Assembly: GCA_019188255.1 (NCBI GenBank)
Contig: JAETXT010000004.1
Span: 4,464,001 to 4,528,000, forward strand
Source: Verticillium longisporum
Taxonomy: Eukaryota > Ascomycota > Sordariomycetes > Glomerellales > Plectosphaerellaceae
DNA: 64,000 nt
Reading direction: 5' to 3'
Positions 43,731 through 54,600 of this stretch are shown piece by piece. The notes beneath the pieces are model-generated. The model saw only the letters and a program-made list of their open reading frames with translations, did no database searches and had not been told where the DNA came from. The translations under genes were made by a program, and so were the position numbers. Every line of letters begins with the position of its first letter. The first letter of the stretch is position 1.

Positions 43731-44388
43731 TATGGCGAGAGGGTCAGTAGTCATAGCGCGAGAAGCTTCTTTTGGCACCTCTCCTTGATGCAGTTGTCTA
43801 ACGATGCTGTCTACCGTGACCATCCTGGTTGTTTGTCGTTGTCTTGCCGTCCTGTGGCCGTTCCCCATCGGGGCACATTGACATGCCAGCCAGCTGCAGA
43901 GAAACGAGCATGCAAAGGAACCCACGGCACAGACTCGGCACAGACTCAATGGGTGCTGCTCCTTGGTAGCTTCTGTCCAGCAAATTGATGATCCCTGTGA
44001 AGGAGAGAGTGTTTTTGATGGATGTGGATATCAGTTCAACTGCTTACGCGCCAACATGAAGTCCGGACCATCCCGGACGTTCAGCAGCATGCGGACAACG
44101 AACAGGTATTGCATACATGTCAGACGACGAAGATGACGAAGAATGCGCAAGAAAACAGCGAGTCTTGTGGTGGTCGTCCATACAGAGCTATACGTCTCTG
44201 CCCTGTGACGCTTCACCAGATAACGCGCACTTCAGGTGACCTTCGCCCAGAAATACAGGGTTCAGCCCAATACTAAGCTTAGCCGAATACCAAGCTAAGC
44301 CGAATACCAAGCTTAGCCGAATACCCAGTTCAGCGTCCACACGGGACTACAAGAGCTTGCTGGCGGGTGCCCAGGCCCGTATGATCCG
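43731..44388. other. Intergenic with a short tandem repeat
   Basis: 658 bp. About 44268-44334 holds four copies of a 17-bp unit like AGCCGAATACCAAGCTT. No gene seen. Confidence 0.5.
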
Positions 44389-45768
44389 TTATTCCGTCAG
44401 GCTTCCACTCAACAGCTCGAGAGCCTCATAATCAAACGGATGACTTTCCCCAACAGCGAGCAGCAGGTCGTGTGCCATTTCACGACTGATCGCCAGCCTC
44501 TTTCCGCGAATCTTGTCCCGGCCGCAGAAAACCTCTAGATCTGCGTGCCAAGACAGCCGGACAGCATAGCTGGCGGCGCCGCCCGGGCGGACGTCCATCC
44601 AGCACGGTGTCTCCGTGATACTTCCGGGTTCAAGCTCGACCCTTTCCAGGCCGGCGTCGGACACCCAGACATGACTTCTTCGCGGAGGTGTGAACACGAG
44701 CTTCTTGTTGTTCCTTTGGAAGGCAGCTGCCGATGCCAGGAAAAACTCTTCGCCGGCTCTGCGCTGCTGTGGCGTGCGTTGTCGGTTCGACGAGCGTCGT
44801 CTTTTTCTGCATGCTCCCTGTTGCTCTTGAACTGACCCCCTGCCCGGTTTCCTTTGCTGCGTCTTTGGTTGCGGCTTCCCTCTCATCTTTTGTCCCACGC
44901 ACTGACTCGCCGCTGCGGGCGGGTCGTGTTGCCGCGCCTCACGGGGCCGTCCATGGGTCGGTAGGGGGCGTCTCGCTTGAGTCGCTAGGGGCGGGGGGGG
45001 GGACGGCGGCCGCCGCCGCAGAGATGACGGCAACGCCAATGATGCGCGGCCGTCGTTGGATAGAGGGGCGGCACAACCGTCACAGAGCAGACCTCGATCG
45101 GCTGACATCGCCGGCGTGCTGACTGGTGATGTTGGCGAGACAGACGAGCCCGAGGCCTGCTCAGCGCGTCGTCTTGCGTCAAGCTCGTCAAAGGCATCCT
45201 CTAGGGACGCTGCGTCCAAGGGCTCCATGTCCAGATCCAGAGTCCGTTCGGCAAGGCAGACATCAGGCGGAGTGAGTTCTGTGCTTGGTGGTGTCGAACA
45301 GTCCAGCTGCGTAGTGTCCACGATGTCCCAGCTGCGCTGCTGTGATACTGGCGCGTCGTATCCATCGCTGCTGCACAGGCAAATGCCGCTGACAGCGTAT
45401 GCCACAGCGAATGCCGCATCGCTGCAAGCACCGCATTGCATGGAGTCCGTCAGGCCGAAAGGAGTCTCATGTGTGGTGAGGCTGGCCCACGATGCGTCAT
45501 GCAACGCCTGGGCCGCAGACAATATCGTATCCACCTCATAACATGCCTGCGAGTCTTGCGTCTCGTTGTCCAGGATGATGCTTGGCGAAAGACATTCTTG
45601 AGGAGGTTCGGCGGCGTTCCCAGCGTTCCCAGCGTCTCCAGCATCGTGCATCTGAATCAAGGCTGCCGCGGCAAATCGTTTTGCTTCGGCCGTACATTCT
45701 CCCAGCGGACCGGCGGGCACGCCCATATCCAGGGAGGCAGGGTGGAGAGTCGGCGGTAGAGTAGCCAT
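44389..45768 (-). CDS. Unknown 459-aa protein with basic middle and structured C terminus
   Basis: Intronless frame. Residues 1-90 are Ala/Gly-rich, 90-250 acidic and Ser/Thr/Pro-rich, 250-345 Pro-, Arg- and Gln-rich (RKRRRSSNRQRTPQQRRAG looks like a nuclear signal). The C-terminal 115 residues look folded: FFLASAAAFQRNNKKLVF, WVSDAGLERVELEP, CWMDVRPGG, VRLSWHADLEVFCG, LLAVGESHPFDYEALELLSG. I do not recognise the family. It could be a nuclear or DNA-associated protein by composition only. The long opposite-strand frames here look like GC-driven shadows. Confidence 0.6.
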   Translation of the reverse strand: MATLPPTLHPASLDMGVPAGPLGECTAEAKRFAAAALIQMHDAGDAGNAGNAAEPPQECLSPSIILDNETQDSQACYEVDTILSAAQALHDASWASLTTHETPFGLTDSMQCGACSDAAFAVAYAVSGICLCSSDGYDAPVSQQRSWDIVDTTQLDCSTPPSTELTPPDVCLAERTLDLDMEPLDAASLEDAFDELDARRRAEQASGSSVSPTSPVSTPAMSADRGLLCDGCAAPLSNDGRASLALPSSLRRRPPSPPPPLATQARRPLPTHGRPREARQHDPPAAASQCVGQKMRGKPQPKTQQRKPGRGSVQEQQGACRKRRRSSNRQRTPQQRRAGEEFFLASAAAFQRNNKKLVFTPPRRSHVWVSDAGLERVELEPGSITETPCWMDVRPGGAASYAVRLSWHADLEVFCGRDKIRGKRLAISREMAHDLLLAVGESHPFDYEALELLSGSLTE

Positions 45769-46926
45769 GTGGTAGAAGGACTAGAGAAATGATATGGACG
45801 GACCTGAGCCACCACAAAGCAAGGGGTGGTTGAAAGAGGGAAGAGATGTTGCGAGGCCTTTGTGTAGGGTATAACTGAGGGACTCTTGTATAGATATGTA
45901 GGTAAGCAGAGATGACGGGCGCGATGAAGACGGCAAACCGGGTGGAGCGAGTCCCAATTTATACTGTTTGCTTGCCACTGGCCGTATAGTCGCGCATAGT
46001 CTCGCGTAGTCCCTCAACACAACCAAGGCATGCGCATCGATGTGGAAAAACAAGGAACGTGTAACAAGGAACGTGTAGACGGCGTGTAGTCCAGACCCTA
46101 TAGACCATGGCGTGCTGGCCACCTGCGTGAGGGATCGTCTGGCATGGCGCAGAGCGAGGGCTGGGGTCAAGGAGCACGAGACGTCAGCACGGCATCTCCC
46201 AAGGCACTCGTGCGGAGTAGCCAGGCCGCGACCTGGATGATTATTCGAGGGTTGGTGCGATGTGGCCATGTTGTGACGTATCTCGGCAAGGAGCATCGTC
46301 GGAACGCAGAGGAAGGCGGCAGAGGCTCGGCGCCAGCACAGGTCAAGGCAGAAGTGGCGAGGCCGACTCGAACGGATCACACCAGTCCCGCACGACAGGC
46401 CAAAGGGCATGATCGAGTTTGTCGTCTATTCCTTGTGGCTCGTTGGCCTAGGCGGAAGCAGGAGCGGCTTCACAGAAGCGGCGTCATGGAAGCGGCGTCA
46501 AGGGAGCGGCATCACTATCCCCATACATGCCCCCTTTCCTGGCTTTTCCACTTGTCACCCCTCCACTCCCCGTGTAACCTCGAATAGCCCTCCACACTAG
46601 GCCAATTAGGGCCGCTACCGTCCTATGGCGCACGTTGGGCGATCTATCTGGGATGTAGCCGTCGCTCGAATCAAGTCGCGACGCATCCAGGCCTGGCCAT
46701 CATTTCCTGCTGTGCCACCATCTGAGGCTGCTAGCCGTGGCCGCCGGCAGGTCCGGAGGCTGAGTGGCACATGTGTGTATATGAAAGGACTCGGTTTCCG
46801 TCTGCAGTGCATGCCCGTTACCAGGATGGTTCACCGGCCTATCCTTCCCTCTCGAGCTCTTCTTCGCCCACCCCATCTTCACCCACCCTATCTTCACCCA
46901 CGATCACAACGCTGACCTTGTCGTCC
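45769..46926. other. Intergenic between divergent genes
   Basis: 1.16 kb holding both upstream regions. A minus-strand 209-codon frame (45781-46410) lacks any recognisable feature and is not called. Confidence 0.4.
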
Positions 46927-48365
46927 ATGGCGCGGAAGACGCACATGGCATTCGCTACGACCGGCATGGCACCCACTGACTCCCGCGAGCTCACTTCTGA
47001 CTGCACGGCCGTCCAACATGGGCCTTTGTGTCGCCTCCCTCCCGAGCTCCTCAACGGAATCATCAGCCGCTGCGGCCAAAACTCCACATCAGCGCACCTA
47101 CGAAGCAGCAAGCAACTGCCACATGCCTATGCCCCTTTCCTGTATGCAAACAACGTACAATACCCGCGTGCCACATCCACCATCTGGGCAGCGCGTTGCC
47201 AAGAAGACGATGTCACCATTTCGGCCCTGAACAAGGCCGTCGAGGCAGGCGCGGTTTTACGAAAGCAACATGAGACTTCCCTCGAGCCATTTGAACACCT
47301 ACGCCTACCACAAATGGTCTACCGGGATCACTTTCTTTCGGCGCAATCTCAAGTGAGGGACATGTATCCTGAATCTGCTGCAATCTCTTGCCTCGAACTT
47401 CTCGTCGAAGAGGGTCGAGATACCGTGGTTCTCCACTTGCTGCAGCATGGTTTTCATCCACACCATATGCTGACGTCTCGCATCCTCAACCTCGTTTCCG
47501 GCACTCACGGCTCTTCGCCGCATCTGACCGACATCAACCCCCTCCATATTTCGGCGGCCATGGGCCTACAGAAGGTGGCTGCCCTTTTGATTGACCAGCA
47601 TGGCACTCACGTCGACTCCAGAGACAGCTGCGGCTACACGCCGTTGTCGTACGCCATACGCTCGCCGTTCGCCGATGACGGGATGTTATCTGAGCTGATC
47701 CGCTGTGGTGCCGGCCTCACGCAGGAGGGGCCACATGGCGGCTTACAAGAGTCTATTCTAGAGTACGCCTGCCATGCCGGCCGGTTCACCGCTGCTCTTC
47801 ACATCCTCGACGCGCTCGAGTATTTGACGTATCTGCCGCTTATGACCCAGCTCTTCGGGTTACTATACCAATGCCCTGCTTTGAAACGAAAGGCCTGACT
47901 TCGCATACCAAAAGGATTCTGGTCAGCAAGCTCTTGGGACGTGGAGCGAGCCCAAACGCGATCGTTCGTTCTTCCGGGGCCCCTCTCTTGACGCATCTGG
48001 TTCGGAACCATCCCACGGCCGTCGACTTTTTCCTGGCCCTACCAGGCGTCCTCGTTGATACTCCCAATGAAGGCGGTCACACTGCTTTGGCCTATGTTCT
48101 ATCACCTAGAACGCACCCTTCGCCGGTGTATCTCAAGGTAGCTGCATCTCTTCTTGCTCACAAGGCGACCTTGACGACGACTATGACAAAGTGGATTTTA
48201 GACGGCACACGTTGCATAAGCACCATGCGACACCTGAAAAAAACGCTCGAGAGAGAGCCACGTATCCTAGATTACTTCCAACTACTCTATCTCCATTGCA
48301 TAGAGATCTCCCATTGGCAGCGGACCGATGCCCAGCATCGGTTTCTGGCCGAGGCACCCGAATGA
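46927..48365 (+). pseudogene. F-box / ankyrin-repeat protein, one-base frameshift
   Basis: The F-box-like start (GPLCRLPPELLNGIISRC, residues about 34-75) is followed by ankyrin-type repeats: LELLVEEGRDTVVLHLLQHG, INPLHISAAMGLQKVAALLI, CGYTPLSYAIRSPF. The frame stops at 47898; the continuing frame (from 47871) goes on with LLGRGASPNAIV, PLLTHLVRNHPTAVDFFLA, GHTALAYVLSP to 48365. One extra G at the GAAAGGCC site (47888-47895) would join them as about 480 aa. F-box proteins link substrates to SCF ubiquitin ligases, and ankyrins bind the target; that is family inference. The start at 46927 was chosen over 46771 because the intervening sequence is low complexity. Confidence 0.7.
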
Positions 48366-48551
48366 ACTGTTCATCTGACCTGCAGAAAGAAGAGCAAAGG
48401 ATTATGGACGTGGAGAGTGGTGGAAAGCAAGGTGAACAAGTATTTTGATCTCAAGATACTGCCTAGAGGCTCCGCAATGTCTCTCGCTACTCCGGTGCAA
48501 TATCTGGAACCCTCCAACGACGAGGCGCCGACGGCAGGTGAGGGGAGGCGC
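48366..48551. other. Short gap between convergent genes
   Basis: 186 bp between the stops of the ankyrin gene and the zinc-finger gene; nothing recognised. Confidence 0.4.
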
Positions 48552-49352
48552 CTACCCAGCTGCAGATACCAGAATCACTCCATCTGTCTCCCGGATTGCC
48601 TCTCTAGGTGGGATGGTATCGTGGCGATTGGCCACATGCTTCTCCCCGACACACCGTCGATTGAATTCCTTCCCGCATTGGATGCAGACGAAGCGGGCCT
48701 GGGGAGGACGATATGTGAAGCTGGCATCTCTCACGGTCCCCGCATCGCCCCGACCCTGGCCACGAGGGTTATGCTGGTCGATCGAGAGCAGATCAAGAGA
48801 AGGAGACCGGTCGGAAGACCGATCGGAAGACTGATCGGAAGACTGATCAGGAGACTGATCGGGAGACCGATTGAAAGGAGGAAGCCGGCCAGTGCGGCCA
48901 CCAAAGGTGCCATGCTGCTGAATCCAGGGAAGACCGCCCGAGGGGCGCGCTCGGGCGGGTGCGTGGCGCTGAACAGCCGTTCGAAGGCCTGCGGGAGCCC
49001 GACTCGGCCTGTTGGCCGTCGGTGCGCCAGCCGGCACGATGAGGTTGTCACTCGAGAAGCGTCGTTCGAGCTGATCGATGATGGAGCGAAGTTGGTCTGC
49101 TTGCCAGCGGGCTCGGGCAAGGGTTGCGGGTCGACCACGGCGTCGATGGATGTATGATTCTGTCGCGCGAAGCAGATGCATGTGTTTGTGGACGGCGTGG
49201 CATACTGGGCACGGCGCCTGGTGCAACCGTGCAGTCAGAATCAATTTGAGACGGCAAGGTCGGCGTTGGTGTTGTGCCTGCGCGCAAGGTTGGAGACGCT
49301 GCCGCCACTGCCAGTGGCGACACGTCCAGACGTCTTGATCGTAGAAACACAT
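48552..49352 (-). CDS. Fungal MCxYDQ-type Cys-rich protein fused to a C2H2 zinc finger
   Basis: 266 aa. The N terminus (MCFYDQDVWTCRHWQW, then CAQ, PC, CPVC, HAV) matches a common fungal family of short Cys/His-rich hypothetical proteins, followed by a helical RRRGRPATLARARWQADQLR segment. A linker has 4-residue SPDQ/SSDQ/SSDR repeats encoded by a 12-bp minisatellite (48797-48886). Near the C terminus is a C2H2 finger, FVCIQCGKEFNR...H-x4-H. The combination suggests a nuclear, DNA-binding protein, but no target is known. Intronless. The reverse-strand frame of similar length has no motif. Confidence 0.65.
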   Translation of the reverse strand: MCFYDQDVWTCRHWQWRQRLQPCAQAQHQRRPCRLKLILTARLHQAPCPVCHAVHKHMHLLRATESYIHRRRGRPATLARARWQADQLRSIIDQLERRFSSDNLIVPAGAPTANRPSRAPAGLRTAVQRHAPARARPSGGLPWIQQHGTFGGRTGRLPPFNRSPDQSPDQSSDQSSDRSSDRSPSLDLLSIDQHNPRGQGRGDAGTVRDASFTYRPPQARFVCIQCGKEFNRRCVGEKHVANRHDTIPPREAIRETDGVILVSAAG

Positions 49353-50048
49353 GTTCGCCGCAAATAGCCAGCGAGAAAGAAGGAGGGGAGGAAAGTGAAG
49401 CTGAGAGGAACTGAGATGTCCGGCTCCCAGGAGCGGCCATCGCTACTTACCAGCAGCGCCAAGCTTGGCGTCCAGTTCCGATGGCAAGCAAGCGGGCTGG
49501 TCAGCGCACGCGCCCCGTTGCCAGGAGCCCGAGCGGGCACGCCGTTGGCTACCAGCAAAGTGGCCTATTACCGGCAGCCGTTGGCGCAAATCTGGACACG
49601 CGCCCAGCTACCAGAAGCCCCGGCACTGTTCGGCCGGGGCTACCAGCAGGCGTTCCAAGCGCCCGCGCCGTCGAGGTCCCGGTCATCCCGGACCAATGCC
49701 TAAGCTACCAGCAACGGTTGCAGCCTGGTTACTAGCAGCCGTTGGCAAAATCCAAAGTTTGATCACGTCGGCGGTGCGTTGCATGCCATTCGATTTAGAC
49801 ACCAGTTTAGACACCGTTATGAAAAGCAAGCGCCCGGCCAGCAGCCTGGACGGCTTTACGTGCTGTTCGGTCCGGGCTGCCAGTCGCCCTTTGTCAGGGC
49901 GGGGGCGAAATTCAATACTGGCCATGTCACAGGAGTGGGCAGTGCATTTGCAATGACAAGTCCATTATCAATCTACCAATTCAAACACAACCCTCACGTC
50001 TCCCACGGAAAAGCACACATTGCCTTCGGTGTCGTAGGCGCTGCTGGT
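49353..50048. other. Intergenic, GC-rich, repetitive words
   Basis: About 700 bp with recurring CTACCAGCA(G/A) and CCAGGAGCC words. Frames in several registers; none convincing. Confidence 0.4.
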
Positions 50049-50444
50049 TCACGCGCCTGCTTCGGTCAGCATGCGGCCACACGAGACGACGGACGGACGG
50101 ACCTCCTCCTGGTCGCGCTTCTTCGCGGCAGCCAGCTCGGAAGCCAAGCGGCTGATCTCCTCCTGGAGGCCGTCGATGTACGCTGTGGACGCCAAGCGCA
50201 AGTCTTCGTACTCTTGCTGCCAGTACGTGATGACGCCGCGCAGGTTTTCGCACAGAAAGCGGTAGTCCGGCCTGTACAGCGGGTGCGGCTCGTCCCACCG
50301 GCGTAGGGACAGGCGCACGCCCGGGGACAGGCGCACGCCCGGGGACAGAGGCGCGCCCGTGGACGGAGGCACGCCTGTGGACGGAGGCACGCCCGTGGAC
50401 GGAGGCACGCCCGTGGACAAATCTCGGACACGCGGGTCGTCCAT
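50049..50444 (-). CDS. Small protein with STGVPP repeats and a coiled coil
   Basis: 131 aa. Residues 9-45 are six-residue STGVPP/SPGVRL repeats encoded by an 18-bp minisatellite (about 50318-50418). Residues 70-115 form a predicted coiled coil (TYWQQEYEDLRLASTAYIDG, LQEEISRLASELAAAKKRDQ). A TATAAA box on the minus strand (50570-50575) lies about 125 bp upstream. No family recognised and no signal peptide. A longer minus-strand frame in another register (49981-50640) is a shadow. Confidence 0.5.
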   Translation of the reverse strand: MDDPRVRDLSTGVPPSTGVPPSTGVPPSTGAPLSPGVRLSPGVRLSLRRWDEPHPLYRPDYRFLCENLRGVITYWQQEYEDLRLASTAYIDGLQEEISRLASELAAAKKRDQEEVRPSVVSCGRMLTEAGA

Positions 50445-51957
50445 GACAGGATGAAATGAAAGGCTGCGAGAACGAGAAGGCGAAGATGCCTAAGCCAGCT
50501 ATGAACCGCCAGCTATGAACCGCCTGCTTGATGCCGCCTGCTTGATGCCGCCTGCTTGCTGCCGCCTGCTTTATAGCCATGGCCAACCCGCCGCGGCCCC
50601 CGCACATCGCACGCCGCACGCCGCACACCGCACACCGCACGCCGCACGCCGCACGCTGGCCTGCACACCCCGCTCCGGCGATAGACAGTCACCGTCCAGG
50701 CCCGGGCGGCTACGCGATCGACCCACCAGGCATGCTGGGCCTACTGCCGTGGCGTCCTTGCGTGCGTGCGTGCCTGCTCGACCGGCCGGCGCTCGTCCGG
50801 GTCATCGGCGATTGCGTGCTGGGCACGGGGTTGGTAAGCGACGGTGAGGGGTGGAGGGTTCATGCGACGCTGCAATCGAGGACCGACCAACGCGCCAATA
50901 CCAGGTCGAGGCCGCCCCCACCTCGTCTGCACCTCATCTGCAGCCAAGACGGTCTATCGTCCTGGCGTCATTTAGCGTGCCATGCCCTCGGGAATCGGAC
51001 GGGCCAGGCACGAACAGGCACGAGAGTCAGGCACAACCAGGCAAAACCAGGCACAACCAGGAACAACCAGGCACGAGCTTGTTGGGACATCCTTCAGCTA
51101 ACGATGGTACACCGCACCGTCATGACATGGAAAACAGGTCCGGAGAAGGATTGAAACTATTTGACACTAACGCACAGCGCATCACACCCACCCTCGCGCA
51201 ACTCCAACGGCCAATTACTCCGGCGAGGTCATGGACAGAGGCGTCAGCACGCCACTGTCCAGTGCCTCCAGCGTGGACGGTGCCACCATCGGCCCCTCCG
51301 TCGACAGAATGTCCTATTGCCGCATAAGCTTCGTACGCCTGACCTGCGCCATTGTGCCACAACACGTACTCGACGATCGACGTTTGCGTCGGCCAGTCTC
51401 TTCACCCGTGTGTCCAGGCGATGCAGCATCTGCAGTATGGCCATCAATGGGTCACGATGGGCATGTGGCCCGGGCGGGAAGAACTGCGAGGCTCCACCCC
51501 CGGACTGTTGTCTCTGTCTCCCTCAAGTCTGTCAAAACGGAGAAGTTGGAAGCCAGGCGGACAGATACAGCGAGGGTCTCGCGTGCCGTTGGACGGCCGG
51601 AGCGACGGCAGATGAGCCATGTGGAAGGGAAGGCGAGGAGGGGGCAGAGGAGGAGGGCGAGGAAGAAGAGGAGGGCGGGGAAGAAGAGGAGGGTGAGGAA
51701 GAGGAGGAGGGCGAGGAGGGCGAGAAAGATGGGCAGGAGAGGGCGAAAGATGGGCAGGAGAGGGCGAGGAAGCCAAAGACAGTGATACGATCAAACAGGG
51801 GACAGCTGCCTCGGACAACAGAAGTAGTCACAACGCTGCAGTCGCCAGGACAGAAAGCCGACCACGCCGGGTCGACAACTTATATAGTTTGAGGACGGTT
51901 CAATGGCAGTTTGATGACAGTGGCCTGCCGTCACAGATACCAGGTCCAGCGTCGCAC
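50445..51957. other. GC-rich low-complexity region, no gene resolved
   Basis: Contains CGCAC(G/A)CCGCAC repeats (about 50607-50655), ACCAGGCACAA repeats (about 51030-51075) and a GAGGA(G/A)GGCGAG run (about 51625-51770) read as poly-Glu on one strand and poly-Ser/Pro on the other. Frames overlap in all registers. A spliced gene could hide here. Confidence 0.35.
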
Positions 51958-53228
51958 TCACGCCTTCGCGGAGCAGCTGGCCGTCACGGTCTGGACGACG
52001 GTCATGGTCGACACCAGCGTCGACACAACCGTGGCGACCACAGTCAGCCCCGGCGATGGCACGACCTTGGACGCCATGCTGACCTGGAAGAGCGACGACG
52101 ACTCGTCCGCCGCCGGGGGCACGCTCGCTTGCGCGCCGGGCGTGGTCTGTCCGTCCAGGGGCGCACCAGCCGATGTCGTCGATGCGCCCGCCGAAGCTTG
52201 CCCCGTTCTGGTCGACGTGTGGCTCGCCGTTGGTGATGCCTGCAACCCTGTGGAGGATGTCGCCGACGCCAGCGACCCCGACCCCGACAGCGTCGCCCCC
52301 GTTGGTGGCGCGCCGTCTGACTCGGACGCCGATCCTTCCGTGCTCGTCGTGGTCCTTGCGCTGCTCGAGCCAGGTGTGCCGCCTGGCACGCTGCTCGAAC
52401 CGGGTGCGCTGCCAGACGCGTCGCGAAAGTCGGTCGTCGTCTGCGTCACCAGTGTCGGCACCGTCGAGACAAACGTCGTCGACGACCGCACGATTGTCGC
52501 CAGCGTACTCCGCGTCACCACCGACTCCGACACGCACCCGATCCTGCCGACATTCGCCAGTGGCAGATTGGGGTCGCTGCGGCCTCCGGTGATCGTGGCG
52601 TGAGAGCACGTTGGCGGTAATCCCGCGCATTGCCTAGAAACGTGTTAGCGCGGATGTCTGTCTTGTCGCCTGTCCTGGTCGCCTGCCCTGGTCGCCCGTC
52701 TCGTCCGTCTGGCGCGGTCGCCCAGGGGTGACAAGTTGGGCATGCAGGTGCGCCATCCTACCATGTAATGTGTGCATCGCCGTTGGGCGCCCCCGTCGGC
52801 ACCACGAAGCTGGCGACCCTGCGACCTGAGCAGGGTATGGCTTCGAAGGCGTAGCTGACGGGGAGGAAGTCCGGATTCTCGAACTGGAGGGTGGCCCCGC
52901 ACCGTCGATCCAGCGCGTCCTCCACACTAGAAGCAACCGCGGTTAGCAACAGCCCACAACCCACACACCCCACACACCCCACACACCCCACACACCACAC
53001 ACCACACCCTATCACACCAGCAACATCGCGCCAACGGTCACACCAACAGCATCACTCGCTGCTGCATCACTCGGCACCGCTCCATGCGAACGAACCAACG
53101 TACTCAGCAGACACCACCGACCGACCGGCCTCGAGGGCGACGACGGGACCCGACATGCAGAGGCAGGGGCCGTTGTGCAGGGCCAGCACGCCGGCGTGGA
53201 CGAGAGGGAAGAGGAGGAGGAACTTCAT
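51958..53228 (-). CDS. Secreted Ser/Thr-rich surface-type protein, three exons
   Basis: Exons (minus strand) 53228-53104, 52926-52762 and 52633-51958; introns of 177 and 128 nt with GTACGT and GTAGGA donors, GCTAAC branch sites and TTCTAG acceptors. Product 321 aa. It starts with a signal peptide (MKFLLLFPLVHAGVLA), then a domain with Cys residues at CLCM, RRCG, PCSG, WQCAGLPPTC and IGCV. After residue 150 it is Ser/Thr/Ala-rich (STLATIVRSSTTFVSTVPTL and SSSARTTTSTEGSASE), as in cell-wall or secreted fungal proteins. The last residues are not a clear GPI signal. Every splice keeps frame, which supports the model. Adhesion or surface function is inference. Confidence 0.75.
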
Positions 53229-53875
53229 CGTCTTGGTGTTGGGGGGCATTCGATCCTGGGCACTGGGTTATCACGCTGCGTTATGCGTTATGGCAGATTG
53301 TGAGAAGTGGGAGCGTCTCTTGCGCCGCCGCGACAGGCGACGGTCGCCCTGCAAGCTAAATAGCAAGGGCAACTGGCGGCCGTCCCATGTTGGATGTTCA
53401 TTGTCGGTCATAAGCCATAGTTGATTGTGGGCGAGGCATGTCCCGCCATCGATCCTGAACGCAGGGACGCCAATGGCCGGACGTCAATTGCTGGACGTCG
53501 GTTGTCAGATGGCAATTGTCAGACGTCAAAAGTGAAATCGCGCACCGCGGTTCATGCGCTAGGTAGGAGGGCCCTCTGCACCAGATAAGCGCCAGAGGGG
53601 TTGGACATGCATTCCCACTACACGCCAGTCCCGCCAGCACACACCAATCCCACCAAACACCGCAGGACGACGTCTCGCCGAGGTCTGCGTTCTATGACCC
53701 CAGCAGGTCGTATAAGACGAAGGCGTCCGTGGTGGCCAGACGCCACGCTGTATGCCTCTGAACTACGTACACCCGTTAGATATCAAACACCAGATCACCG
53801 CCAGATACCAGATCACCGCCAGAACCAGATCACCAGTCGGATACCGGATACACCTTCCAGATATACATCCTCGTC
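53229..53875. other. Intergenic with short repeats
   Basis: Holds GACGTCAATTG/GACGTCGGTTG-like repeats (about 53480-53530) and ATACCAGATCACCGCC repeats (about 53785-53840), the latter just before the next gene. Confidence 0.4.
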
Positions 53876-54600
53876 ATGTCCCAGACGAACCACTGGCCGG
53901 AGTACATGCGTCTCGAAGAGGCCGTTCATCGCGAAGACGATCTTTTTGGGCCGCTCCTCGCTGAGTCCATCAACCTGTCCTCCCTCCCGTCTACCTATTC
54001 GCATGGCCAGGACGATATGCTCCTCGATATGGACGCAGAAACAGCCGCCCTGTTCCATCCCGCTCCTATTGACCTGCCCGACCTGGACTTCACCCTGCCA
54101 ACATGCCCGTCCACCCCGGTCAATGCCGTCGCTCCTTCCTCATCCCTCTCCATGTCGGCTGCCATGGCGAGGAGCGGCGGCGCATGCCCCGGTGTGGGGC
54201 CCACCGAAGGTGTGTTGCAACCGCGACTGGTCGCCATCCCTGTCATCGTCCCCTGCTTGCCCGACTAACCTGAATTGATTCTAGCCAAGGTCGGACAGAC
54301 GGCAGAGGATGGGCAGACTTCGACACGCGGCTGGCCCGCATGGAGGCTACTATGAACAACACAGTGTTGACTCTGGCCCGTATGGAGGCCACCATGAATG
54401 AGACTGCGTCCACCTTCCAGAGCCTGCTGCCTCGTGCCTACGGCGCAAGACAGAACCTGATCGACATTACCATACTGTTTGACGAGAGTATGGAGAAACT
54501 AAAGCGGTCCATGGGCTTGTTCACGCGGGGCATTGTCGAGCATTTCTTTGGGGACGCGACGTTGGCTGACGCGGAGACGTTCAACTCATGTGATCCGTAG
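53876..54600 (+). CDS. Unknown 214-aa protein, two exons
   Basis: Exon 1 53876-54209, intron 54210-54289 (GTGTGT...CCAAG, with CTAAC inside), exon 2 54290-54600; the earlier CTAG acceptor would shift frame. The N-terminal half is acidic with scattered hydrophobics (DDLFGPLLAESINL, MLLDMDAETAALF), as in activation-type regions. The C-terminal half is helical with a duplicated ARMEATMN motif, then NLIDITILFDESMEKLKRSMG, likely a coiled coil. No signal peptide, no family recognised. Confidence 0.55.

Noticed and set aside
45781..46410. A 209-codon minus-strand frame upstream of the 44389-45768 gene
   Set aside because: Arg/Ser/Leu-rich, no motif, sits where that gene's promoter should be.
49981..50640. 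A 219-codon minus-strand frame overlapping the STGVPP-repeat gene
   Set aside because: Another register of a minisatellite; the 131-codon frame has a coiled coil and a TATA box.
51911..52603. A 230-codon plus-strand frame
   Set aside because: It is the complement of the Ser/Thr-rich exon, whose signal peptide and intron structure on the minus strand are much better supported.
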